A stretch of DNA of 64,000 nucleotides from JAICYJ01 sp963797565. GTDB taxonomy: Bacteria > Actinomycetota > Thermoleophilia > Gaiellales > JAICJC01. Both the position numbers and the translations under genes were made by a program. The number at the start of each line of letters is the position of its first letter. Within the stretch, counting starts at the first letter, position 1. The stretch spans positions 1-64,000 of the forward strand of contig CAWCPM010000005.1 of NCBI GenBank assembly GCA_963797565.1, written 5' to 3'. Below the pieces are notes generated by a model. It was not told where the DNA came from and ran no database searches. It saw only the letters and a program-made list of their open reading frames with translations. This document shows positions 1 through 7,895 of the stretch, piece by piece.

Positions 1-2
1 TC

Positions 3-110
3 GAGCAGCGGCTGCCGGACGTCGTCGAGCTGCCCTCCTCCGCGCAGCCCTCGGCGGGAATGCGGCTGCAGCGCGCAGGCGTCCGCACCACCGGCGCGGC
101 CCGCGCGTGA
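3..110 (+). CDS. 3' end of an unrecognised upstream gene
   Basis: Thirty-five codons in frame with a TGA stop; the beginning lies outside the window. The tail is rich in Ala, Arg and Pro and carries no motif I recognise. Its stop overlaps the GTG start of the lipoate ligase (GTGA), which suggests the two genes are translationally coupled. In related genomes lipoate ligases sit near glycine-cleavage or 2-oxoacid dehydrogenase genes, but the fragment is too short to say that here. Confidence 0.4.
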   Translation, partial: EQRLPDVVELPSSAQPSAGMRLQRAGVRTTGAARA

Positions 111-832
111 GCGATGCCGTGCGGGCCGTCGACGCCGGCCTGCTGGAGCCGGCGCTGGCGCTCGCCCACGACGAGACGCTCGGGCGCGATCCCGGCGATG
201 CCACGCTGCTGCTGTGGCGCACCCGGCCGTCGGTCGTGGTCGGCCGCTTCCAGCGCGCCGACTGGGAGATCGACCCGGCCGCCTGCGCCGGCCGTGGGGT
301 GGGGGTGTGGCGGCGCTTCACCGGCGGCGGCGCGGTGTACCTCGACTCGGGCACGCTCTGCATCGCGCTGGCGGCGCCGCCCGGCCACCCCTGGTCGCAG
401 CTGGACGTGCCACGGATGTATGCGCCGCTGCTCGACGGCATCGTGCGCGCGTGCCACGCACAGGGGGTAGAGGCCGAGCGTGACGACCGCACCGTGCGCG
501 TTGGGGGCCGCAAGGTCACCGGCATCGCCGCACACCACGGGCGCGGCGGCGTGCTGGTGCACGGAACGCTCCTGATCGACGCCGACCTGGAGTCGCTGCG
601 GGCCTGCCTGGCGGGGCCCCGCGGAGGCGATCTGGGCGGTGCGCCGCGGCCGGCGCCGAGCCGTCCCGATCACGTCACCAACGTCGGTGGCGACGGCTGG
701 GAGGCCGCGCTGATCGACGCCTTCGATGCGCGGGAGAGCCGTTTGACCCCGACCGAGTGGAGCGAGCCGCGACGCTCGCGGCCCAGAAATACCACGACCC
801 GGCGTGGCACGCCGGGTCGTGGATGGAGCTGA
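107..832 (+). CDS. lipoate--protein ligase A family protein, probably frameshifted near the 3' end
   Basis: Biotin/lipoate ligase (BPL_LplA) fold enzyme that attaches lipoate or octanoate to lipoyl domains of 2-oxoacid dehydrogenases or glycine-cleavage H protein in the cytoplasm. The lipoate-loop motif RRFTGGGAVY lies near residue 64 and the catalytic-lysine motif GRKVTGIA near residue 133, followed by HGTLLID. The GTG start overlaps the upstream stop. The C-terminus as read (after TPTEW) is arginine-rich and unlike the family. The +1 frame from about 760 encodes ERAATLAAQKYHDPAWHAGS, the usual LplA ending, running to a TGA at 901-903. One lost G in the GG at 759-760 would explain this. It is either a real mutation or a sequence error. 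Confidence 0.85.
   Translation: MSDAVRAVDAGLLEPALALAHDETLGRDPGDATLLLWRTRPSVVVGRFQRADWEIDPAACAGRGVGVWRRFTGGGAVYLDSGTLCIALAAPPGHPWSQLDVPRMYAPLLDGIVRACHAQGVEAERDDRTVRVGGRKVTGIAAHHGRGGVLVHGTLLIDADLESLRACLAGPRGGDLGGAPRPAPSRPDHVTNVGGDGWEAALIDAFDARESRLTPTEWSEPRRSRPRNTTTRRGTPGRGWS
792..822. terminator. perfect 14-bp hairpin between convergent genes
   Basis: CCACGACCCGGCGT and its exact reverse complement are separated by GGC. It sits where the rightward lipoate ligase and leftward flp gene converge, so it could end transcription in both directions. There is no T-tract on either side, and it also lies inside the alternative coding frame of the ligase C-terminus. The terminator role is therefore an inference. 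Confidence 0.4.
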
Positions 833-865
833 CTTCGCCCGAGGTACGGCGCTGCTGGCCGCCCG

Positions 866-1024
866 CTAGATCAGCGGGATCAGCTGGTTCAGCAAGTTTG
901 TGATCGACGAGGTGAGCAGCGCGAGCGTGGCGACGATGGAGATCGTGATCACGGTCAGAACGACCGCGTACTCCGCCATGGTCTGCCCGCGTTCCTCGGG
1001 AGCCGATGCCTCTGGGTGATTCAT
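866..1024 (-). CDS. Flp/Fap-type (type IVb) pilin
   Basis: A 52-residue protein. The short charged leader ends in ERG, followed by QTMAEYAVVLTV and a single long hydrophobic helix. The Gly cleavage site with Glu at mature position 5 and Tyr at 6 is the hallmark of Flp pilins, which a TadV-like prepilin peptidase processes and which form Tad pili. The ATG is preceded by a good GGAGGAG ribosome site. No tad/cpa assembly genes are nearby, so those must lie elsewhere if it is a functional pilin. A TATATA -10-like element lies upstream at about 1115, next to the shared motif at 1124-1155. Confidence 0.8.
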   Translation of the reverse strand: MNHPEASAPEERGQTMAEYAVVLTVITISIVATLALLTSSITNLLNQLIPLI

Positions 1025-1123
1025 GGTCTGGTCTCCTCCAAGCCTGCGTTGGAGACGGCCACCCGCAATAAGGACTAATGAATAGCGAACTGAATCGGGC
1101 AGACGCCTCTCGCTATATATCGT

Positions 1124-1155
1124 CCGAAAGGGTGCCTCCCGGCTATCCCCCTATG
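1124..1155. promoter_or_regulatory. shared regulatory motif, copy A (upstream of flp)
   Basis: CCGAAAGGGTG, then CCCGG, then CCCCCTATG. The same 11-mer and 9-mer, in the same order and strand, recur at 10196-10236 ahead of a membrane microprotein. Here the motif lies just upstream of the leftward flp promoter region. It could be a protein-binding site or a structured leader. No known class was recognised. Confidence 0.35.
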
Positions 1156-1192
1156 GGGGATCTAACACTGCCTCGAAATGGCTAGCGAGCAG

Positions 1193-1468
1193 CTAGGCGA
1201 GGCCCTGGCGGGCTTCGCTGACCAGCGTGACCGCCTCGGGGAACAGCAGCCGGATCGCGTCTCGCACCTGCATCGCCTGCTGGTCTGGATCGCCGCTCAG
1301 CTCCAGCCGGCCGATCGCGGCCACGGTCATACCGACCGCCAGGTTGATCGCCTGATCTGCGAACGCCACCTTCTGCTGCTGCTGGGCCTGCTCCATGAAG
1401 CCGGCCAGCTGCCGCTGGATCTCCTCGGGGTCACCGCCGCCGAACATGGGAAATGGGAAGTCGCTCAT
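1193..1468 (-). CDS. small conserved-looking hypothetical protein downstream of the dehydrogenase E1-alpha
   Basis: Ninety-one residues beginning MSDFPFPMFGGGDPEEIQRQ, then a Gln-rich helix (EQAQQQQKVAF) and an amphipathic C-terminal half; no membrane segment. Its ATG overlaps the stop of the E1-alpha gene by four bases (ATGA), so the two are translationally coupled and were probably kept together by selection. I do not recognise the family. An accessory or stability role for the dehydrogenase is only a guess from the linkage. Confidence 0.65.
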   Translation of the reverse strand: MSDFPFPMFGGGDPEEIQRQLAGFMEQAQQQQKVAFADQAINLAVGMTVAAIGRLELSGDPDQQAMQVRDAIRLLFPEAVTLVSEARQGLA

Positions 1469-2499
1469 TCCTGGGACGATACCGCGTAGACGCCGTCCAG
1501 CACCGTGTCGGGGTCCGGCAGCGGGCTGGCCTCGGCGTCGGCCACGCCCTTCTCGATGGTGGCGCGCACCTCGGCCTCGATCGCGGACTGTTCCTCGTCG
1601 GTCAGCTCCTGGTTCACCTGCAGCCACGCCCGGTAGCGGTCGACCGGGTCGCGCGCCGTGAACTCCTCGACCAGGCTCCTTGGTACGTACGCAGCGTCAT
1701 CGTGGACGGCGTGGCCCTCCATCCGCAGCGTGATCAGCTCCAGCAGCGTGGGGCCGCCGCCCGCGCGCGCCTTCTCGATGGCGCGGGCCGCCTCGCGGTA
1801 GACGGTCAGCACGTCGGTGCCGTCGACGACGATGCCCTCGAAGCCGTAGGCGGGCCCGCGGTCGGCGAGGTGCTCGCACGCGAACGACAGCGAGTTGGGC
1901 GTCGAGTAGGCGTACTGGTTGTTGTCGATGATGTATACGATCGGCAGACCCCGCACGCCGGCCAGGTTCATCGACTCGTGCATGTCGCCGCGTGCGGCGG
2001 CGCCGTCGCCGCACCAGCCGACGGCAACCCGCGGCTCGCGGCGAAGCTGGAAGGCCAGCGCCATGCCTGTGATGACGGGGATCATGGCCGGCAGGTGGCT
2101 GACGCCGGCGAGCAGGCCCACGCCCGGCGAGAAGTCGTTGGTGCGCAGGTTCGAGTCGCGACCGCCGGTGGCGCCGCCGGAGCGGCCCATGTACTGGCAG
2201 AAGAGCGCCGCCGGGTCGACGCCGCGGACGACGTGCACGCCCATGTTGCGGTGCAGCGGCGACGCCACATCGTCCTCGCCCATCGCGCTGGCGACGCCCA
2301 CGGACGCCGCCTCGTTGCCGCGGCCCGTGTAGTAGCTGCCCGGCAGGCGGCCGCCTTTGAACAGCAGGTTGCCGCGCTCCTCGATCGTGCGCGTGGCCAG
2401 CATGTCGCGGTAGAGGCGCAGGAGGCGGTCGCGGTCGAGGCCGGCCTGCGACGCGTCGGTCGCGGACAGGACGGGCTCGGCTTGGCGGATCGCGGACAT
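1465..2499 (-). CDS. thiamine-diphosphate-dependent 2-oxoacid dehydrogenase E1 component, alpha subunit
   Basis: A 344-residue E1-alpha of the pyruvate/branched-chain/acetoin type. The ThDP-Mg motif begins GDGAAARGDMHESMN near residue 184 and ends NNQYAYST about 30 residues later. The SYYTGRGNEAASVGV region and the phosphorylation-loop-like segment around GRDSNLR are also present. It would decarboxylate a 2-oxoacid and pass the acyl group to a lipoylated E2. No E1-beta or E2 gene follows; the next gene is a small ORF in ATGA overlap. The nearby lipoate ligase supplies the matching cofactor chemistry. Exact substrate cannot be read from sequence. Confidence 0.85.
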   Translation of the reverse strand: MSAIRQAEPVLSATDASQAGLDRDRLLRLYRDMLATRTIEERGNLLFKGGRLPGSYYTGRGNEAASVGVASAMGEDDVASPLHRNMGVHVVRGVDPAALFCQYMGRSGGATGGRDSNLRTNDFSPGVGLLAGVSHLPAMIPVITGMALAFQLRREPRVAVGWCGDGAAARGDMHESMNLAGVRGLPIVYIIDNNQYAYSTPNSLSFACEHLADRGPAYGFEGIVVDGTDVLTVYREAARAIEKARAGGGPTLLELITLRMEGHAVHDDAAYVPRSLVEEFTARDPVDRYRAWLQVNQELTDEEQSAIEAEVRATIEKGVADAEASPLPDPDTVLDGVYAVSSQE

Positions 2500-2529
2500 G
2501 GTGCGCTGCAGGATACCGGTGCGGGGCGG

Positions 2530-2853
2530 CTAAACGCTGCGATCGGCGGCCACGTAGCTGCCCAGCCGGGCCAGGCGATCGTCCCATTCGCCGCCCGCCT
2601 GCACGATCCACGCCACCGCTTGCTCGAGCGGCTCGGGTGTGACCGTGTAGCGGGTCTCGCGCCCCTCGCGGCGCGATGCCACCAGGCCGGCGGCTGCGAG
2701 CTGCGACAGGTGCTTGGCCACGGCCTGCCGGCTGATCGGCAGCTCGCGGGCCAGCTGGGTGGCGGTCGCGCCGGTACCGCCCAGGAGCCCCAGCATGCGT
2801 CGTCGGCTGGGATCGGCCAGCGCCGAGAAGGTGGCGCCGATGGTGTCGCTCAT
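2530..2853 (-). CDS. ArsR-family winged-helix repressor
   Basis: 107 residues. It starts MSDTIGATFSALADPSRRRM and has the typical helix-turn-helix ELPISRQAVAKHLSQLAAAGL followed by a wing (SRREGRETRYTVT). There are no cysteine metal site and no CxC motif, so it is a metal-independent SdpR-like ArsR member. Its ATG overlaps the stop of the SRPBCC gene (ATGA), forming the common SRPBCC-ArsR autoregulated pair. Two GCAAC-N6-GTTGC palindromes in front of the pair are the likely operator. Confidence 0.9.
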   Translation of the reverse strand: MSDTIGATFSALADPSRRRMLGLLGGTGATATQLARELPISRQAVAKHLSQLAAAGLVASRREGRETRYTVTPEPLEQAVAWIVQAGGEWDDRLARLGSYVAADRSV

Positions 2854-3242
2854 GCCGCCAGCGCCTGCAGGTCGGTGCGATGCGACGGGCCCGTCAGCAG
2901 GTCGGAGAAGGCATCGACCGTGATCAGCTCGCGCTCGATCACCGAGATGCGCGATCCGTCGTGCTCCGGGGTGACCTCGATCTCGACCGTCGATGGCGGC
3001 CCGTCCGGTGGGGCGTACCAGACGAATCGCAGCCGGTGCGGCGCGTCCACCTCCTCGACCACGCCGTGGCGTTCGCCGCCGTCGTCTCCGACCACGCGCA
3101 CCGGCGCGCCGGGGGTGGGGTCGAGCTCGACCCGTTCCGCGAACCACTGCTCGAGGTGCTCGGGCTCGGTCACCAGCTGCCAGGCCCGCTCGGGGTCGAC
3201 CGGGACGGTGATCTCTCGTTCGACCGTGCCTTCGTCCGACAT
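2850..3242 (-). CDS. SRPBCC/AHSA1-like domain protein
   Basis: 130 residues with the START-like pattern of small AHSA1 (Aha1 C-terminal) proteins: VEREITVPVDPERAWQLVTE, EHLEQWFAE, and a closing long helix. These proteins form a hydrophobic ligand cavity; the ligand is unknown. It is the first gene of a two-gene operon with the ArsR repressor, an arrangement repeated in many actinobacteria, where the repressor controls the SRPBCC gene. A ribosome site (GGAGGAG on the coding strand) precedes the ATG. Confidence 0.85.
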   Translation of the reverse strand: MSDEGTVEREITVPVDPERAWQLVTEPEHLEQWFAERVELDPTPGAPVRVVGDDGGERHGVVEEVDAPHRLRFVWYAPPDGPPSTVEIEVTPEHDGSRISVIERELITVDAFSDLLTGPSHRTDLQALAA

Positions 3243-3258
3243 CGCTCCTCCTCGACGT

Positions 3259-3317
3259 GCAACCTAAAGGTTGCGGATCTGTGGCAGCCACGCTAGCATG
3301 CGCAACTCATTGGTTGC
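3259..3317. promoter_or_regulatory. twin palindromic operator, probable ArsR sites
   Basis: GCAACCTAAAGGTTGC (3259-3274) and GCAACTCATTGGTTGC (3302-3317) share GCAAC-N6-GTTGC. Their centres are 43 bp apart, about four helical turns. They lie between the divergent SRPBCC-arsR operon and clpP. The second overlaps the clpP promoter region just ahead of its AGGAGG ribosome site, so the repressor might affect both transcripts. Confidence 0.6.
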
Positions 3318-3336
3318 ACTATACAGGAGGCAGGCG

Positions 3337-3960
3337 ATGTCCCCCGTGATTCCCATGGTGATCGAACAGACCGGCCGCGGCGAGCGCTCGTTCGACATCT
3401 ACTCGCGGCTCCTGAACGACCGCATCATCTTCCTGGGCACGCCGGTCACATCGGAGGTGGCGAACCTGATCGTGGCCCAGATGATCCACCTCGAGTCCGA
3501 CGAACCGGAGAAGGACATCAGCCTCTACATCAACTCGCCGGGAGGCGACGTCTACGCCGGGCTGGCCATCTACGACACCATGCGCTACGTGCGATCCGAC
3601 GTGCAGACGATCTGCTTCGGGATGGCCATGTCGATGGGGGCGATCCTGCTGGCGGGCGGCGCCAAGGGCAAGCGGATCGCGCTGCCCAACTCGAAGATCA
3701 TGATCCACCAGGGCCACACGTCGGGCTTCGAAGGGCAGGCCACCGACGTCGAGATCCGAGCCCGGGAGATCCTGTCGCTGCAGAAGCGGATGGAGGAGAT
3801 GCTGGCGTCGGACACCGGCCACACGCCGGAGCGGATCCACGATGACACCCAGCGCGACAACTTCATGGACGCCGAGCAGGCAAAGGAGTACGGGCTGATC
3901 GACCGGGTGATGGACCTGCGGTTGAGCAACGGCAAGCGCGCCGCGGGGCTGGCCGGCTAG
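3337..3960 (+). CDS. clpP: ATP-dependent Clp protease proteolytic subunit
   Basis: 207 residues from an ATG with a strong AGGAGG ribosome site; an in-frame ATG-like start further upstream lies inside the operator and is unlikely. The catalytic Ser is in FGMAMSMGA near residue 99, the His in SKIMIHQGH near 124, and the Asp within RDNFMDAEQAKEYGLID. ClpP assembles into a 14-mer chamber that degrades substrates fed by ClpX or ClpC. It is encoded alone here rather than as a clpP1-clpP2 pair. clpX is not adjacent in this window. Confidence 0.95.
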   Translation: MSPVIPMVIEQTGRGERSFDIYSRLLNDRIIFLGTPVTSEVANLIVAQMIHLESDEPEKDISLYINSPGGDVYAGLAIYDTMRYVRSDVQTICFGMAMSMGAILLAGGAKGKRIALPNSKIMIHQGHTSGFEGQATDVEIRAREILSLQKRMEEMLASDTGHTPERIHDDTQRDNFMDAEQAKEYGLIDRVMDLRLSNGKRAAGLAG

Positions 3961-4110
3961 AGGGGTCAGCCCGCCGGTGACGGGTTTGTCACGTCCTCGC
4001 AACGTGGGTCACGCCGCCCCGTTGGCCGTGCAACGTCCGTCGCGTTCTTAACGGTGCTCAAACCCCGACTCGCCCGGCGAGAGCGGTCCGGCACGGGATC
4101 GTTGCAGGTC

Positions 4111-4152
4111 GTTACCGCACGGTGATGCGCGTCCGCATGGCTGCGCGGTAAC
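4111..4152. repeat. nested inverted repeat in the clpP-fabF gap
   Basis: GTTACCGC and GCGGTAAC enclose an inner ATGCG-CGTC-CGCAT hairpin. The surrounding gap (3961-4289) separates convergent clpP and fabF and otherwise holds no gene I can support. The structure could be a terminator-like or small RNA element. No T-tract follows. Confidence 0.3.
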
Positions 4153-4289
4153 AGGGCCAGGGCCGTGATGTTGGTGACGGAGCGGGGGTGCGAGTCGTGA
4201 AGCGTGGCGATGGGGCTGTCACGGCGGCGTGAGGTTCGTTGCACGATTGGCTGTCACGCGCCGGTCACAACAACCCCTCGTGGCGCGGA

Positions 4290-5522
4290 TCAGGCCTCGT
4301 AGCGCTTCAGGATCACGCAGCCGTTGTGGCCGCCCAGACCCATCGAGTTCGACAACGCCACCCGCACGTCCGCCTTGCGCGCCTCGTTCGGCACGTAGTC
4401 GAGGTCGCACTCCGGGTCGGGCGTGCGGTAGTTGATCGTGGGCGGGATCACGCCGTGGTGGATCGTGAGGGCTGAGGCCAGCGCCTCGATCGCGCCGGCC
4501 GCCCCGAACAGGTGCCCGATCATCGACTTGATCGACGACACCGCCATCTCGTAGGCGTGGCCTCCGAACACGGTCTTGATCGCCAGCGTCTCGGCCGCGT
4601 CGTTGTACGGCGTGCTGGTGCCATGCGCGTTGACGTAGTCGACCTCCTCCGGCGCCACGCCGGAGCTGTCCAGCGCCGCCCGCATCATCTCGATCACGCC
4701 CACCGACTCGGGATGCGGTGTGGCCACGTGGAAGGCGTCGTTCGAGGCGCCGTAGCCGGCCACCTCGCAGTAGATCTTTGCGTCGCGCCGCAGCGCGTGC
4801 TCGAGCTCCTCCACCATCACCACGGCCGCGCCCTCGGCCATCACGAAGCCCGACCGGGTTGCGTCGAACGGCCGCGAAGCGGCGGCCGGGTCATCGCGTC
4901 CGGCCGCCAGCGCCCGCATCGAGCAGAACCCGGCCAGGATCAGCGGCACGATCGCCGACTCGGTGCCACCGGCCAGGATCGCGTCCGCCTGCCCGCGTTT
5001 GACCACCTCCGCGGCATCCCCGATCGCGTTCGACCCGCTCGCACACGCCGATACGATCGCGTAGTTGGGACCGCGCCAGCCCAGGAGCGTGGCCACGTGG
5101 CTGGTGGTGGTGTCGACCAGCATGTTCGGCAGCCAGTGCGGCGAAACCCGCTCGCGTCCGCGCTCCTCGAGCACCTTCTGCTGCTCGAGCACCTGCGGCA
5201 GCCCGCCCACCGCGCTCCCGATGATCACCCCGGCCCGCGACGGGTCGATGTCCGTGAGCCCCGAGTCGCGTGCGGCCTCCATCGCCGCGCCCACCCCGAA
5301 GTGCACGTTGGGGCCGGTCTTGCGCGCCTCCTTGACGGACATCGCCAGTGTCGGGTCGAAGTCCTTCACCTGCGCAGCGATGTTGACGGGGTACTCGCTG
5401 GCGTCGAAGTTGCTGATCACCTCGACGCCGCTGACGCCAGCCACCAGGTTCGCCCAGGTGGAGGGGACGTCGTTGCCGACCGGGGTGACCGCACCCAGGC
5501 CGGTGATTACCGCACGCCGCAT
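4290..5522 (-). CDS. fabF: beta-ketoacyl-ACP synthase II
   Basis: 410 residues, normal FabF length. It condenses malonyl-ACP with acyl-ACP in fatty-acid elongation. The nucleophilic Cys is in VSACASGSNAIGDA near residue 163, and the two catalytic His are in NAHGTSTPYND and SIKSMIGHLFGAAG. The start MRRAVITGLGAVTPVG is typical of the family. It follows proB-proA on the same strand after about 41 bases and could be read through from that operon. No acyl-carrier-protein gene is next to it. Confidence 0.93.
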   Translation of the reverse strand: MRRAVITGLGAVTPVGNDVPSTWANLVAGVSGVEVISNFDASEYPVNIAAQVKDFDPTLAMSVKEARKTGPNVHFGVGAAMEAARDSGLTDIDPSRAGVIIGSAVGGLPQVLEQQKVLEERGRERVSPHWLPNMLVDTTTSHVATLLGWRGPNYAIVSACASGSNAIGDAAEVVKRGQADAILAGGTESAIVPLILAGFCSMRALAAGRDDPAAASRPFDATRSGFVMAEGAAVVMVEELEHALRRDAKIYCEVAGYGASNDAFHVATPHPESVGVIEMMRAALDSSGVAPEEVDYVNAHGTSTPYNDAAETLAIKTVFGGHAYEMAVSSIKSMIGHLFGAAGAIEALASALTIHHGVIPPTINYRTPDPECDLDYVPNEARKADVRVALSNSMGLGGHNGCVILKRYEA

Positions 5523-5563
5523 TGTGGCGTAAGACGGCCGGTTGCCCGCACGGGTTGCGGCGC

Positions 5564-6766
5564 TCAGAGGCGGATTTGACCGTCGCCGACCACGACGTAC
5601 TTGGTGGTGGTGAGCTCCTCCAGCCCCAACGGGCCGCGCGCGTGCAGCCGGTTGGTGGAGATGCCGATCTCGGCGCCCATGCCGTACACCGCGCCGTCGG
5701 TGAAGCGGGTGGACGCGTTTACGTAGACCGCGGCCGCGTCGACCTCACGCGTGAAGCGCTCGGCTGCGGCGGCGTCCTCGGTCACGATCGCCTCGGAGTG
5801 CCCTGTGCCGTAGCGGTCGATGTGCTCGAGCGCCTGATCGAGGTCGTCGACAACCCGCAGCGCGATCTTCATGTCGAGGAACTCGGTCGCCCAGGCGGAC
5901 TCGCCGTCCAGTACCTCGACGCCCTCCGCCGCCAGCGCCTCGGTCAGCGGGCCGACCAGCTGCTCCTGGTCGCGGTGCACCAGCACCGTCTCGGCGGCGT
6001 TGCACACTCCCGGCCGCTGCACCTTGGCGTTGACCGTGATGGCAATCGCCTTGGCCGGGTCGGCCGCGGCGTCGACGTAGACATGGCAGTTGCCGCCGGC
6101 AGCAGCCAGCACCGGGATCCGCGACGTCTCGAGCAGGAACTTCTTCAGCTCCTCACCGCCGCGGGGGATCACCACGTCGGCCGCGGTGGGATCGGCCAAC
6201 AGGGCGTTCAGCTCGGCGCGGTCGGTGCCCAGCAGCTGCACGGCGTCGGCCGGCAGCCCGGCGGCGGACAGCGTCTCGCGCATCAGCTCGGCCAGCGCGC
6301 GGTTGGTGTGCTCGGCCAGGCGCGAGCCGCGCAGGATGCAGGCGTTGCCGGCCTTCAGGCATAGCATGGCCGCGTCCACGGTCACGTTCGGCCGGGCCTC
6401 GTACACGATCAGCACGACGCCGAGCGGTACGCGCAGCTTGGTCAGGCGCAGGCCGTTCTCCAGCGTCTGGGAGCGCAGCACCGCGCCGGCCGGGTCGGGC
6501 AGCGCCGCGATGTCGAGCACGGCCGCGGAAAGCGCAACGGTGCGGGCGTCATCCAGGGTCAGCCGGTCGCGGATCGCCGGGCGCTCGCCCTCGGCCGCCG
6601 CCAGGTCGAGCCGGTTGGCCGCGACCAGCTCGGCGCGGCGCTCCCCGATCGCCGCCGCCACCGCCGCCAGCGCACGGTCCTTGTCGGCGCGGCCGAGCGG
6701 CGCCAGTGCACGCGCCGCCTCGCGCGCCCGCGCGGCCACTCCCGGTGATGTGATGGTGCTGCTCAC
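5564..6766 (-). CDS. proA: glutamate-5-semialdehyde dehydrogenase (gamma-glutamyl phosphate reductase)
   Basis: 400-residue aldehyde-dehydrogenase-fold enzyme, second step of proline synthesis, reducing gamma-glutamyl phosphate with NADPH. Diagnostic stretches are LGVVLIVYEARPNVTVDAA, the LKAGNACILRG nucleotide region and the catalytic-Cys segment KVQRPGVCNAAETVLVH. Its ATG overlaps the proB stop (ATGA), so the two enzymes, which channel a labile intermediate, are translationally coupled. Confidence 0.94.
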   Translation of the reverse strand: MSSTITSPGVAARAREAARALAPLGRADKDRALAAVAAAIGERRAELVAANRLDLAAAEGERPAIRDRLTLDDARTVALSAAVLDIAALPDPAGAVLRSQTLENGLRLTKLRVPLGVVLIVYEARPNVTVDAAMLCLKAGNACILRGSRLAEHTNRALAELMRETLSAAGLPADAVQLLGTDRAELNALLADPTAADVVIPRGGEELKKFLLETSRIPVLAAAGGNCHVYVDAAADPAKAIAITVNAKVQRPGVCNAAETVLVHRDQEQLVGPLTEALAAEGVEVLDGESAWATEFLDMKIALRVVDDLDQALEHIDRYGTGHSEAIVTEDAAAAERFTREVDAAAVYVNASTRFTDGAVYGMGAEIGISTNRLHARGPLGLEELTTTKYVVVGDGQIRL

Positions 6767-7827
6767 AGCACCACAAGGTTATCGCGGTGCACCGCTTCAT
6801 CGACCCCACGCGTGCCCACCAACTGCCGCAGGTCGGCGGCCGCGTAGCGTGAGATGCCCACGGCGAACGGCTCGCCCGACCGGCAGATGTGCACCGCATC
6901 GCCGGCCGCGAACGTGCCCTCCACCGCCAGCAGGCCGACCGCCAGCAGGCTGGTGCCGTTCCCGACAACGGCGCGCTTGGCGCCGGCGTCCACCTCGAGA
7001 CGCCCATGCACCGGCTTGCCGTAGCGCACCCACAGCTTGTAGGCGGAGAGCGGGCGCGGGTCGGGCCGGAAGCGTGTGCCGCCGGCGCCGCCGGCCGCCG
7101 CCGCCGCCAGAGCGCCGGGCCGGTGGCCGGAGGCGATCACGGCGGCCACCCCGCCGGTGCTGGCCATCTCGGCTGCGACCAGCTTCGAGCGCATACCGCC
7201 CGACCCCCACGAGCTGCGGCTGCCGTCCAGCTCCAGCCGCTCCAGCAGCCGGTGGTCGTCCACCTCGTCGATTGGAACGGCGCCGGGACGCCGCGGATCG
7301 CGGTCGTGCAGACCGTCGATGTCGGTCAGCAGCACCAGCAGGCGCGCCTTCAGCAGCACCGCCACCTGGGCTGCCAGCGCGTCGTTGTCGCCGAACGTGA
7401 TCTCGTCGGTGGCGGTCGAGTCGTTCTCGTTGACGACCGGCACCCTCCCCCAGCGCAGCAGCGTCTCCAGCGTGCGTCGTGCGTTCAGGTATCCGTCGCG
7501 ACGATGGATGTCGCCGACCGTCAGCAGCACCTGGGCGCAGCGCAGATCGTTGCGGCCGAGCGCCGCCTCCCAGCGGCGCAACAGCAGCGACTGGCCAATC
7601 GCCGACGCCGCCTGCAGCTCGGGCAGCCGCCGCGACCGCTGCTCGCGTCCGAGCGAGCCCAGGCCCATCGCGATAGCGCCGGAGCTGACCAGCACGACCG
7701 GTGTGCCGGCGCCGGTCAGCGCGGCCACGTCGGCGGCGACCTGGGCGAATACCCGCGGGCGGGCGCGCCCCCTGGCATCGACCAGGGTGCTCGATCCGAT
7801 CTTGACGACGACGGTGCCGCGGCTCAT
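6763..7827 (-). CDS. proB: glutamate 5-kinase
   Basis: 354 residues: an amino-acid-kinase domain (VVVKIGSSTLVD, VLVSSGAIAMG, VNENDSTATDEITFGDND, LTDIDGLHD) followed by a C-terminal PUA domain from about residue 270 (GRLEVDAGAKRAVVGNGTSL). It phosphorylates glutamate for proline synthesis and is normally feedback-inhibited by proline. I chose the ATG giving MSRGTVVVKIGSS; the open frame extends far upstream but without homology. The 68-base divergent space to the XRE gene carries its promoter. Confidence 0.93.
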   Translation of the reverse strand: MSRGTVVVKIGSSTLVDARGRARPRVFAQVAADVAALTGAGTPVVLVSSGAIAMGLGSLGREQRSRRLPELQAASAIGQSLLLRRWEAALGRNDLRCAQVLLTVGDIHRRDGYLNARRTLETLLRWGRVPVVNENDSTATDEITFGDNDALAAQVAVLLKARLLVLLTDIDGLHDRDPRRPGAVPIDEVDDHRLLERLELDGSRSSWGSGGMRSKLVAAEMASTGGVAAVIASGHRPGALAAAAAGGAGGTRFRPDPRPLSAYKLWVRYGKPVHGRLEVDAGAKRAVVGNGTSLLAVGLLAVEGTFAAGDAVHICRSGEPFAVGISRYAAADLRQLVGTRGVDEAVHRDNLVVL

Positions 7828-7895
7828 TCGCGGCAGGATACGGCCGCCACGCCCCGGCTCTGGCGCGATAGCGCACGTGCGATAGACTAAGAGGC

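Noticed and set aside
1124..1155. Cyclic-di-GMP-I riboswitch
   Set aside because: CGAAAG and CCTCC are reminiscent of the aptamer, but the GCAAACC and GCAAAGCC blocks are missing.
1453..3267. Long rightward open frame of about 600 codons opposite the dehydrogenase and ArsR genes
   Set aside because: It is the antisense of well-supported genes. GC-rich codon bias keeps the opposite frame open, and the translation is low-complexity with no motif.
6090..7400. Rightward 436-codon frame opposite proA-proB
   Set aside because: Antisense shadow of two certain enzymes; composition dominated by Arg, Ala and Ser.
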